This document shows, piece by piece, positions 26,443 to 34,776 of a stretch of DNA of 34,776 bases. The DNA lies in NCBI GenBank assembly GCA_026419775.2, contig JAOPGA020000807.1, positions 1 to 34,776 of the forward strand, written 5' to 3'. The notes below the pieces were generated by a model that saw only the letters and a list, made by a program, of their open reading frames with translations, did not search any database and was not told the origin of the DNA. The translations under genes were made by a program, and so were the position numbers. Numbering within the stretch: the first letter of the stretch is position 1; each line of letters starts with the position of its first letter. The stretch is from Acrasis kona. Taxonomy: Eukaryota > Heterolobosea > Eutetramitea > Acrasida > Acrasidae.

Positions 26443-28539
26443 TTATTCAGCATCTTTATCAAAGATGTTGTATGATGAGGAGTTGTTGAGCGTTTTCTGT
26501 TGGTGTTGGCCCACTACAATAATATGATGATTACTTTTGTGTGATGTATGTGACTTACTTTCGCTCGCTTCATACTTTCTCTTACCTATTCTATACTCGT
26601 TAAATGTTTCGGTCTTTATTGTGAAAGATCTACCGTTTGGATTCTTGGCCACTGATTGATTCAACTCGACATTCTTTGCATCAAAATCCACTAATTCCTC
26701 TCCGTCTTCCCATTCTCCAATATCGCCTCTTTTCAGAAAGGATATGATCATTCCTTTCAATTGATCGATGTTTTTTGGAGCTTCATCCAGTTCGCACTCC
26801 GTTGGCTTCTTATCATTCTTGTACACGTAGACCTTGATCTTATCACCACCCACTACAATAACATGTTGATTGCTTTTGTGTGATGTATGTGACTTACTTT
26901 CGCTCGCTTCGTACTTTCTCTTACCTATTCTATACTCATTATATGCTTCGTCCATCGTTAAATATTTCAATTTAATTTCATGCGAATCTTGCAAACCAAA
27001 ATAAACACGAAGAGTGTCAAAGTTTTGATTGTGGTAGATGTAAACCAGATTACAATACTCTCTTACAGGAAAATGATAAATCTTGTCGGAGGCGTGGGCT
27101 CTGTGCTCAGGTTCTACAGTGGTCCAGTCAATGACCCACATTTGATCAAGTTGTAAATGTTTTTTGTAAGCTTTTGCTTGCACATCAATGTGGTGCATCA
27201 ATGTATCCCTAGATGAACTATCTGGGCTGATGCTAACAGTGGCTGCATGCTTGATACCAATTTTTTGATCCGACAAGCAAATTACTGAATCGCATGACAT
27301 ACCATCCACAGGTTCTTCTTTTTTATAATAAAAATTGGTTTCATCATTCATTAATTGATACAGAGCCGACTTAAATGCATCTACATAGGTCTCCTCTTTG
27401 TACCCTTTTGGGCATCTTGAACAATGATTGTTACTTGCTTGTTTCTCATGCAATAGAACCTCAACCGGATTCATCAACTTTACCGTTCGCAATAAGATCT
27501 GCTTGAAGTCAACTTCGCCATTAGGGTAAAAAAGTACAGGATTATGACTAAAGGAAACTGATTGTTTGCGATCCATGTATGCAACCAAGTGGAGTACAAA
27601 AGGACTGGCCACCGTGACTTCGTTGTGAACGACACGCAACACATTTATTTTTTGTAAATAATCCCTGTCTCTTATAACAAGTTCTCTCAGCGGTATTCGT
27701 TTCACCAAATAGTTGAGGAGCATTTTGGAAACGTCCTTATTTTTAAGAAGATAGTTATACATAAGCAAATAGTTTGGTGTTTGCAAAATGTTGGTAATGC
27801 ATGCTTTAGAGTTCAAAAATGCGTACCACTCCGATGCACTGGGTACTCGCCCAATACTCTGTCGCTGTGAATCAAGTTGCAGACCCATAATTGATGTTAA
27901 ACCTGGTGCACCATTCGTAAATTTAAAGATTCCTTCGACAATCCTTGGATTCACTTCTATTTGATTTTGTAATTGGTATTGACTGAACAATGCTTGTGTT
28001 TCAGCTAGTGTTAAGAATGGTGCATATACAACGTCCGAAATATTGTACGGGGAGCTCCCAAGTGTATCACGTAAAGTTTCTTCAAATACATTAGAGATGG
28101 CTATTGATGCTACGAGTGTCGTCGTTCCACCTCCCCTTAATGTGTGCCTCTGACCTTCGATGGCAGAAAGAAATAATTTTCGTTGGTCAACATCGACCTT
28201 ATCAGAGCCTAACGCATCAATCTCATCAATAATGAGTACCATCTTCTTGCCGAAGTTGTATTTATATAGATCAACATAATTATTGAATTCAATTCTTGTA
28301 TACTCTGGATTAATTTGCATAAGTTGATCTTTCACCAGTAACCTGAACTGATCAAACAAATCATTAGGTAAAAGTGTCATGTTAATTGCGGAAATGTAAA
28401 GGCATAAAAAACCATCGCTTATCAATATAGACTTGAACAATAAAGCTCTTGAAGTCTTTCCACTTTGACTCGGTCCTAAAAGTATAGCGTGCCTGCATTC
28501 GTTTACTATCGGTAGTAGATTTTGTTTGTTCCATTGGGG
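26443..28539 (-). CDS. Crinkler/RHS-like P-loop NTPase with C-terminal nuclease-like and ubiquitin-like parts
   Basis: The long reverse frame contains Walker A (LLGPSQSGKTSR) near its start, Walker B KMVLIIDEIDAL and a sensor-like TTTLVASIAISNVFEE. A winged-helix-like stretch, a Cys pair (CSRCPKG) and a possible restriction-nuclease-fold domain (CDSVICLSDQKIGIKHAA ... MWVIDWTTV) follow. The C-terminus has a ubiquitin-like unit (DKIKVYVYKNDKKPTECEL...) between two copies of a NEYRIGKRKYEASES linker. The plan fits Crinkler/RHS-type effector proteins, known from oomycetes, trypanosomes and many protists. The 5' end is not clean and seems to have about one break, so it may be a recent fossil. No mature start is proposed. 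Confidence 0.6.
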   Translation of the reverse strand, partial: PQWNKQNLLPIVNECRHAILLGPSQSGKTSRALLFKSILISDGFLCLYISAINMTLLPNDLFDQFRLLVKDQLMQINPEYTRIEFNNYVDLYKYNFGKKMVLIIDEIDALGSDKVDVDQRKLFLSAIEGQRHTLRGGGTTTLVASIAISNVFEETLRDTLGSSPYNISDVVYAPFLTLAETQALFSQYQLQNQIEVNPRIVEGIFKFTNGAPGLTSIMGLQLDSQRQSIGRVPSASEWYAFLNSKACITNILQTPNYLLMYNYLLKNKDVSKMLLNYLVKRIPLRELVIRDRDYLQKINVLRVVHNEVTVASPFVLHLVAYMDRKQSVSFSHNPVLFYPNGEVDFKQILLRTVKLMNPVEVLLHEKQASNNHCSRCPKGYKEETYVDAFKSALYQLMNDETNFYYKKEEPVDGMSCDSVICLSDQKIGIKHAATVSISPDSSSRDTLMHHIDVQAKAYKKHLQLDQMWVIDWTTVEPEHRAHASDKIYHFPVREYCNLVYIYHNQNFDTLRVYFGLQDSHEIKLKYLTMDEAYNEYRIGKRKYEASESKSHTSHKSNQHVIVVGGDKIKVYVYKNDKKPTECELDEAPKNIDQLKGMIISFLKRGDIGEWEDGEELVDFDAKNVELNQSVAKNPNGRSFTIKTETFNEYRIGKRKYEASESKSHTSHKSNHHIIVVGQHQQKTLNNSSSYNIFDKDAE
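26510..26950 (-). repeat. Tandem duplication inside the Crinkler-like gene
   Basis: Copies at 26510-26611 and 26849-26950 (102 bp each) differ at about 7 positions by my count. The 339-bp spacing is 113 codons, so the duplication keeps frame. It encodes two copies of a Lys/Ser/His-rich linker ending in IVVG. Confidence 0.85.
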
Positions 28540-28599
28540 TCAACATAGAAAGAGTCCTCCGGTTTAACTGGGTCTTTGGCGTGAAAAGTCTTCATCCTC

Positions 28600-29520
28600 A
28601 ACCGAAATTAAATAATCAAAAATTTTGGGAGTTGGGAAAACAGCATGTATGGACAGGTTGACCAAGACACTTGAAGATAAATATAAACATACAGAAAATA
28701 GAAGGCAAGATGGCATTTCAAAAAAAACAAGCCTACGATAACAAGGACAATAGAATAGTTTGATGAATTTTTGGCCAGTACACAATTTACCTTCTTATCC
28801 GCTAACATCTTGGACCTACCAGCATCACATCGAATAGATCGATCTAGATTGGTGGATTTTCAACATCGACATCTTGAGTTGCACCAAAGCGCCCCTGTCA
28901 GTAACATCACCACAAAGAAGCCAATCTACCAGACCCATGACTACATCCAACTTGTTCGTTTTGTTCTCTTCTTTGAACTTTCTCAAGGCGTGTTTGGGCA
29001 AGGTGATTCGAATTTGAGCAGATCTGGCTTCACATAAATGTTACCAACTCCCAAAGGCGCAAGAGTGGTATTCTGGGTTCTTGAAACGTAAAGCGAAAAT
29101 TTTGAGGAAATTGTATATTCATTGACGCTAGCAAGATGAGCATGTGGTTCATCTCTCTGCACAAACCATGTTCATCGCCTAGACTAATCTCTTTTCAACA
29201 AAATTTTACGACGTGCTGATATATTACGTCAAATGCTAATCGAAGGTGATTTGTTTCGTCCGTTGTGAACCGCAGAACTTGCACTTGATTTAATGAGACG
29301 TCCAAATGAACTGCTTTTTTTTAAGTTCTCCACCCTTGTTACAGTCCTTTCGTCCGTCGTATGCTGGATCATCTCTTCCCAGAGTTTGTTCTTTGTAAGT
29401 ATAGCTCTCATGTTACGTGTAAATGTAGTTTTCCCTGAACCATGATCAAGTTTGAAAGAGAATATAAGTGCCTTTAACGCTTTGAAAGCTTGATCCTCAC
29501 GGTTCAAACAGGAATTCGAA
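28600..29520 (-). pseudogene. Decayed P-loop / Crinkler-like fragments
   Basis: This stretch lies upstream of the Crinkler-like gene on the same strand and holds several short open segments with protein-like sense but no continuous gene. One (29229-29507) has a Walker A-like LDHGSGKTTFTRN after a hydrophobic strand. Another, about 28820-29035, reads like a small alpha/beta domain. I read it as remains of one or more related genes, broken in several places. Confidence 0.4.
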
Positions 29521-29599
29521 TTCAGGAGAATTTGGTTCTTTCTTCTTTAAACGAAAGGCCCTTTAGGTTTGTGTTGCACAACAGTCAACCAAAAGTGTC

Positions 29600-30259
29600 A
29601 TGCAACAAATTGAACCTACACTCCTCATCGACGCCCTACCGTATGTGGACAACGAATTGAATGATCCTGTGGTACAAAACACAGTTAGGTTGATGATTGA
29701 ACAAGAGATGAGCAAAATAAAATTCAATAAAGAAGAATATGTTGGTCACATCGCAGTACCTGATTGGAATTTTAAAGGATCTACTTTAGGTTTAAAAGAA
29801 CAATTTATTAGTGACGCGACAACAGGCGCTTATTTGCCAATATCAAACCGCATATCTGAGAACACAACAACGTACTCAGCTAATCAGAGAGACGCTATAC
29901 AATATGAATACAATAACATATCGCTTATAAATTTACAACTTTCGAGCAGATATGCGAGTTTAGCATGGAAAAAGTTTAATTCAGAGCTGGAGCAAACACA
30001 ACAAAAGTAATAACCTTGTTTTTTTCAATCCTAACATTTTCAAAGATTATCCCATGACATCAACAAAATCCGCGCCGATGTAGACCAAATGAATCGGAAG
30101 AGGAAGTTGGATCAACTAAAAATAAAAGACAAGTTAGAATTGGATAATCATGAGTGGATGAACTTAGCTTTAAATAATGTAGAATTGGAGAGGGAATGCG
30201 AGATCGTTGAGTCACAAATCAAAAAATTAAAAGTTCAGCACGAGTCAATAAAAACATAA
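29600..30259 (+). CDS. BCAS2: Pre-mRNA splicing factor SPF27 / BCAS2 (PRP19 complex)
   Basis: Two exons (29600-30006, 30046-30259; 39-nt intron with CTAACA branch-like motif) give 206 aa, against about 225 in animals. The N-terminus LIDALPYVDNELNDP and LIEQEMSKIK, the middle VPDWNF, and LINLQLSSRYASLAWKKFN all track BCAS2. The C-terminal coiled coil (ADVDQMNRKRKL ... WMNLALNNVELERECEIVESQIKKLK) ends like BCAS2. SPF27 is a core scaffold of the PRP19/NTC complex that activates the spliceosome. The intron falls inside the coiled coil, and the joined frame is seamless. Confidence 0.88.
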
Positions 30260-30330
30260 AAATACATTCAACTTTTGTTTTAATTAACATTTAATCATCA
30301 CTCTTATTGTACAATCCATCAATAACTTGA

Positions 30331-31568
30331 CTACAACTTTGAAGGCACCGTGTTCTCCTTTCTGTTTACTTTTTGGTTGACCTCAGGTTCATCTAATAAT
30401 ACAATGTGGTCCCAATACTTTTTGAATTCAGAAACAACATCCAACCGTAGAAACTTCCCAATGGTCTTCTTAGCCAATTTCTCATTCATACCATTCAGCT
30501 CCCATATCTGTTGTTCGGATAAATACATTCGCAGTGCACTCTCGGGAATGTTAAGCTTCTTTGAGAGAATGTTTGAAATCGTGTGTACTCCGTTCATTAA
30601 AGTTGCATCAATGGTTTCCATGGGGACAACATTGTAGTTGCCGTCGAATCCTGACTTGTATAGAGTGGTGTTTGAGTCCAAAAGTAGCTCCAGAATTTTT
30701 GGTTCATCTAATCCAAGGTGTTTCGCCTTGTCAACAATTTCGTCAAAGCTATTGATTAACTCTGGTTTGACGTATTTTGAAAGTCTCTCAAGCAATGTCA
30801 TGTGATCCCATTTTGATCGAAGTGCCTCATTCCTTTCGTTGATGATTATTGTTTGTTCGTTCAATTCCGTACGTTTTTGTTCATAAAGTTGGTCGGGAGT
30901 ATAGAGTTCAAGAGAATCGAACTTATCAGGAGATAGTACTATAAGTGATTAGAGGGATTAAACACTATCATCATACCATATAGAAGGCACTCATTAATAG
31001 CTAAAGAGTTAGTGAGACCCCATTTCTTTGTCAGATCTTGTCTCACAACAGCCAGATCTGCTGCTTTGGTTCTTATTAGCTCTGGGCCGAAGTGGTTGGT
31101 CAGTAAAATGTTTTCGCTGTCTAGATTTACTTCCTCCAAAACGCGGTCCTGAGTTAATCTCGATTTCTTCAACCTATGTAGTAGTCTAACTGGGCTTATA
31201 AAACAACTTTTGTTTTTTTCTATAATATCTTGTCTGATTTGGTTTAGTTCTTTTTTCCTTTGCACATCTCGTTTTTGTTGTGCAATCTGTAGGGCCATGA
31301 TTGTGAGATGAGAGCTCGCCGTTTTGCTCATGGGTGTAGTTTGATTTGTTCTGCTCATGTAAACTGCACATTGTGATGCAAGTCTTTCTAATGTTTGTGT
31401 GTACTGCTTTTTCTGCTCTTCAGGAAGAGCTCTAAATTGCTTTTCACTGAGCTTTGGTAGCGCATTTATTTCTCTCCTAATGTTAAGAACCCTTGTTTCA
31501 TTATCGAGTTCGTGTTCACTATTCAATTCACGCTCAACCCGTAATGTTAGCGTTGCAGGAGGTGTCAT
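30331..31568 (-). CDS. Unrecognised 399-aa helical protein
   Basis: Two exons (30977-31568, 30331-30938; 38-nt intron with CTAATC branch-like motif). The joined frame reads NECLLYVLSPDKFDSLELYTPDQLYEQK across the splice. It is almost wholly alpha-helical. It has a KLSEKQFRALPEEQKKQYTQTLERLASQ segment near residues 38-65, a basic stretch (QKRDVQRKKELNQ) and C-terminal helices (LLERLSKYVKPELINSFDEIVDKAKHLG). It has no signal peptide or membrane helix. I do not recognise the family. It is convergent with BCAS2, with 71 bp between stops. Confidence 0.7.
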
Positions 31569-31750
31569 TACAAATAGGATATTTATCCTTTATTTGTATC
31601 AAGCGGATTGACGAAAGTTGTTTGAGAATTCTCAAACAAATTTTCTTGTTTTCTTTTCAATTAGTGCACACACAGTAGGCCAAATTGATTTTATTGACAT
31701 CTTCACAACACAACAATATAAGTCCATCACATACTTATATTCCACACAAC

Positions 31751-32746
31751 ATGAGCTCTGAGGAAACTAATGATCAAAACACACAACACGAACAAGAAGC
31801 ACAGGACAATACACAGCCAGACAATGTAGAAAAACAACCTGAGGAACAAACAAACGGACATATCCCATGTAAGTATTGGTCAAGTGGGAGATGCAAGTTT
31901 GGTGATCAGTGTAAATTCACACATGACATGTCGATGGCCCCTATGTCATATAACATTCATCTACAATATGGATCCGGCTATCCTTTATACATTCCGCAAG
32001 ATGTTGTTGCATCGGAGTATATGGTGCCTGTAGATAATGGAGGTGTAGCGCAAGACACACGCTTCACCCGCTCTACCATGATGGTTACTCCTTGTAAATT
32101 TTTCTATAAGGGAAAGTGCAAGTTTGGACTAAACTGTAGATTCTCACACATGCAGCCGTATGGTTATGCTTATCCGTTCTATGGTGGATATGGCAGTTAT
32201 TACCAACCACCAAACATGTTCCGCACACAAGAGGACATAGAAAATGAACAAAATCAAAACACCGATTCACAAACCGACCAAGCATCGAACAATGACATTG
32301 AGAGCTTAACTGAGAATTTAAAGAAGGCACTTTTGGAACATAATAAAGGTACTTCTAATAATAATTCATTTAACACTGTCGCGGCGGCGATACAGGACTT
32401 GACGCTCTCGTTTGTCAGTCTTCAACAAGATGACGACCAGTCGAAGGGAATAGTATCATATATAAAGACTTTAATGCCATCTCTATCTAGTGAGGACCTT
32501 GAACAAATACAAAACATTTGCAAGAGGAACAAAAAAAATTCATCGTCAGAACGCAACTCAGAGGATGTAAGCAAGAATAAAAAGAAAAAGAAAGCAAATA
32601 ACAAAACCACTACTACATCTCCAACGCAGACAAAGAGTAAAGCCGCCGTTCAAGCTACACCAGTAGCGGTCGAGCGCGACATAAGCCAATATGCACCAGA
32701 TAGTTATGCAGCTGCACTGTTGAAGCCTCGCACCATCATAAATTGA
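31751..32746 (+). CDS. Double CCCH zinc-finger protein
   Basis: 331 aa from ATG 31751, single exon. There are two C-x7-C-x5-C-x3-H fingers: CKYWSSGRCKFGDQCKFTH (about 44-62) and CKFFYKGKCKFGLNCRFSH (about 116-134). The segment between them and after is Tyr/Gly/Met-rich. The rest is low-complexity Asn/Gln/Ser with a predicted helix (IVSYIKTLMPSLSSEDLEQIQNICKR) and a lysine run (KNKKKKKANNK). Such fingers usually bind AU-rich or other single-stranded RNA, so a role in mRNA handling is likely. There is no RING or helicase part, so it is not a makorin. It lies 86 bp before the next gene on the same strand. Confidence 0.85.
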   Translation: MSSEETNDQNTQHEQEAQDNTQPDNVEKQPEEQTNGHIPCKYWSSGRCKFGDQCKFTHDMSMAPMSYNIHLQYGSGYPLYIPQDVVASEYMVPVDNGGVAQDTRFTRSTMMVTPCKFFYKGKCKFGLNCRFSHMQPYGYAYPFYGGYGSYYQPPNMFRTQEDIENEQNQNTDSQTDQASNNDIESLTENLKKALLEHNKGTSNNNSFNTVAAAIQDLTLSFVSLQQDDDQSKGIVSYIKTLMPSLSSEDLEQIQNICKRNKKNSSSERNSEDVSKNKKKKKANNKTTTTSPTQTKSKAAVQATPVAVERDISQYAPDSYAAALLKPRTIIN

Positions 32747-32832
32747 ACTGTGAGTTCAACAATAAAGTAAATTTAAACTTAATTCAGTTGACTTCTTACA
32801 AATTTAGTAATTTCCAATCTAGTCCAGAAAAC

Positions 32833-34689
32833 ATGGAACAAGGAGACATATTGACGGATGAGTCCACATCAGATGATGTCGATGAAGTCACTGACGAGGA
32901 GCTTAGGGTCAGATGCATCCAGAGCGTACAAAAATATGAAACCTTGAAAGAAGAGTTACAAAAAGTTAAATCTGACAAAATCAGAATAGAGGAAAAGTTG
33001 AAACATAATTCATCACTTATCAATGCATATGCACATACTATACACTGTTGGGACGGAGGTGAACAAGATGAAAAAAGATCATTCTTGCAAAAACCATTCT
33101 ATGACGTAGAGAATAATCAGAGTAACTCTTTACTGCACACAATCATGATTGCAACTGCCATTGTTCCTTTTGAAGTACTGACTTCAAAGCCAGAAAAGGC
33201 CCAGAAAATAGTCAACCTGTTGAACAACATTTCAAGTGATTCAGACGATGGCAATCTTGAGGACGTCATTAAAGGTGCTGAAATTGGCATAATGAACGAA
33301 TTTAAAAACCGTTGCAACGAAAGGTGAGTTAATAGCATGCTTCAAAAAATTTACATCTAGTATGCACTTTGCTCCTCAAATGTTCTCCACAACATACAGT
33401 TCTGTCGACGGATTTCTACACACCAGCGATACGATGGAAATGTATTCATTTATTGAAAAAATACTATCAGGTACGTTTTTAAATTATGCTTCAATGTTTA
33501 TATAATCATGAAGGTGAATTACAAATTAAACCAAAAGAATGTAACAGGTTCTTCATCATGGCAGAGTGTACTTTAAAAAGTGAATTGATGAATATTTCAA
33601 ATTCCTCTCTTCATGAATACTATAACAGCGATCTAGTCAAGATGATTATCGATGCCATCAATGTGTTAATCAACATAAATCAATATAGAATTCAAATGTG
33701 GGACATGATTATTGACTCTAACGTGCTTGATTGTGTGATGGAAATTTTTAGACTAGATTCCATTCATGATGAAGTTTTACAATCATGTTCCTCCTTGTTC
33801 CTAGAATTAGCAAATACGGATGATGCAACAGAACACAAAGCAGAGAAGGCTGTGGTGTTTCAAAAATGGTTCTCTTCTTATGGGACTTTATCGGTTTTTA
33901 TTGAGGTTACAAACTATCTTTTGAGGTCATTTATAGTTCTTGATGTGCTCAACCAGGGCGGCTTCCAAACCTGTTTGAACATGTTGGGTGTGTTATGGAA
34001 TTTGAGCAGGACAGAGATTCTTCAGGATAATTTACAGACACTTTTAGCGATAAATGGTTACCGACACATTGTGATGGATTTATCAAATGCAATCGTAGAA
34101 TCATATGGAGCCACAAGTTATTTTGAAATTAAAAAAGGTTTACTAAAGCTGATGAGCAATCTGTCATCAATAGACGAATTTATGGTTGTGTTCACAGAAT
34201 CAAAGGCTCTGGTTTCAAACATAATTACAGATCTTAATAGTTATGATTTGTTTTTCGACGGGTCAATGTGTTTGATTTGTTTCTTCAATACTCCATTGAT
34301 GAAAGTCGAGGACGTTCTTTGTTTTACTTGTGCGTTAATTCATAATGTTATATCCTCAGAGATTGAGCAAGATTGCGCAAATTCGATTCAATTATTGTCC
34401 ACAATGATGGTTGGGTAAGATTTTAATTTTGTAACACGATCAACTAACCAAAAGGAATGATATCAATGTGAACTTGTACAACACCTTCAATAAGTGCTTA
34501 GACAAGCTCTTCTTGGAAACAAATTTCAACGGAGATGAGCTACGAGATGCCATACAAAATCAACATTGTAAAAACATTCAACAAATCATACAATCCAATC
34601 AAAGCACTGCTCTTTTGAATGAGGCATGCACATACATCCTTAACGCATACAACATCAAGTTGACTAACCAAGAAAGATCTGACAATTAA
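32833..34689 (+). CDS. Unrecognised helical-repeat (armadillo-like) protein
   Basis: Four exons (32833-33323, 33361-33470, 33514-34414, 34455-34689), with introns of 37, 43 and 40 nt and donors GTGAGT, GTACGT and GTAAGA, give 578 aa. The N-terminus is acidic with a coiled coil (YETLKEELQKVKSDKIRIEEKLK). From about residue 95 on it is a chain of amphipathic helices of 35-45 residues (LVKMIIDAINVLININQYRIQMW; TCLNMLGVLWNLSRTEILQDNLQ; GLLKLMSNLSSIDEFMVVF), the pattern of an armadillo/HEAT solenoid. That suggests a scaffold or transport adaptor. No named family was recognised. It ends 10 bp from the opposing partial gene. Confidence 0.75.
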
Positions 34690-34699
34690 TAAACTTTAA

Positions 34700-34776
34700 T
34701 TATTCTTTCAAGGATTTTATTTGTTCGATTCGGGGTGTCAACAATTTTTCTAAGAGTAGATCAGAGCTCAACATTG
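34700..34776 (-). CDS. Partial 3' end of a gene entering from the right edge
   Basis: The reverse frame reads MLSSDLLLEKLLTPRIEQIK...E then TAA at 34700-34702. It is open to the edge and looks like a helical C-terminus. Only about 25 codons are visible, so the call rests on frame and composition. If real, it is tail-to-tail with the helical-repeat gene. Confidence 0.4.
   Translation of the reverse strand, partial: MLSSDLLLEKLLTPRIEQIKSLKE

Noticed and set aside
1-34776. CRISPR arrays, LTR elements, virus-derived genes or rRNA
   Set aside because: No regularly spaced repeats, long direct terminal repeats, capsid or polymerase genes, or rRNA-like blocks were seen.

Overview
This window looks like nuclear DNA of a free-living unicellular eukaryote. 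The genes are eukaryotic: ubiquitin E1, CENP-S, COMMD7, BCAS2/SPF27, a kinesin, a syntaxin, a transcription-type cyclin and a mitochondrial carrier. They are split by very short GT-AG introns (mostly 33-46 nt, many with a CTAAY branch-like motif), lie tens of bases apart on both strands, and use TAA, TAG and TGA all as stops, so the code is standard. The style suggests a heterolobosean amoeba (Naegleria/Acrasis type). That is an inference from gene style, not a database result.

Layout. 1-4785: a partial gene running off the left edge (-), a tentative small gene, a NUDT19-like CoA hydrolase and a membrane-anchored SDR in tight tandem (+), then a secreted DUF4336-like metallo-beta-lactamase-fold protein and a mitochondrial carrier (-). 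5014-12288: UBA1 (+), CENP-S (+), a WD40 protein, COMMD7 and a cyclin (-). 12319-15442: an unrecognised gene, a Qa-SNARE syntaxin and a secreted aldo-keto reductase (+). 15843-19445: a kinesin-7-like motor and a secreted HAD-like protein (-).

19453-22293 is a complete-looking DNA transposon with 25-bp terminal inverted repeats flanked by TA. It carries two divergent ORFs: a DDE (IS630/Tc1-mariner type) transposase and a 437-aa charged coiled-coil protein. It sits 7 bp upstream of the start codon of the HAD-like gene, so that gene's original promoter has been moved about 2.84 kb away. This is the most interesting object in the window.

22513-34776: a DUF1264/OBAP-like protein, a 7-TM receptor-like protein, a GDPD lipase, a Crinkler-like P-loop NTPase with an internal tandem duplication, a stretch of decayed P-loop fragments, BCAS2/SPF27 (PRP19 complex), an unknown two-exon gene, a double CCCH zinc-finger protein, a helical-repeat protein and a partial gene at the right edge.

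Most genes are unrelated housekeeping genes and do not form one pathway. Two host genes (WD40, syntaxin) show a clean +1 frame change at a short repeat or homopolymer. This is either a sequence error or real frameshifting. All coordinates and splice sites were derived by eye; no searches were run.
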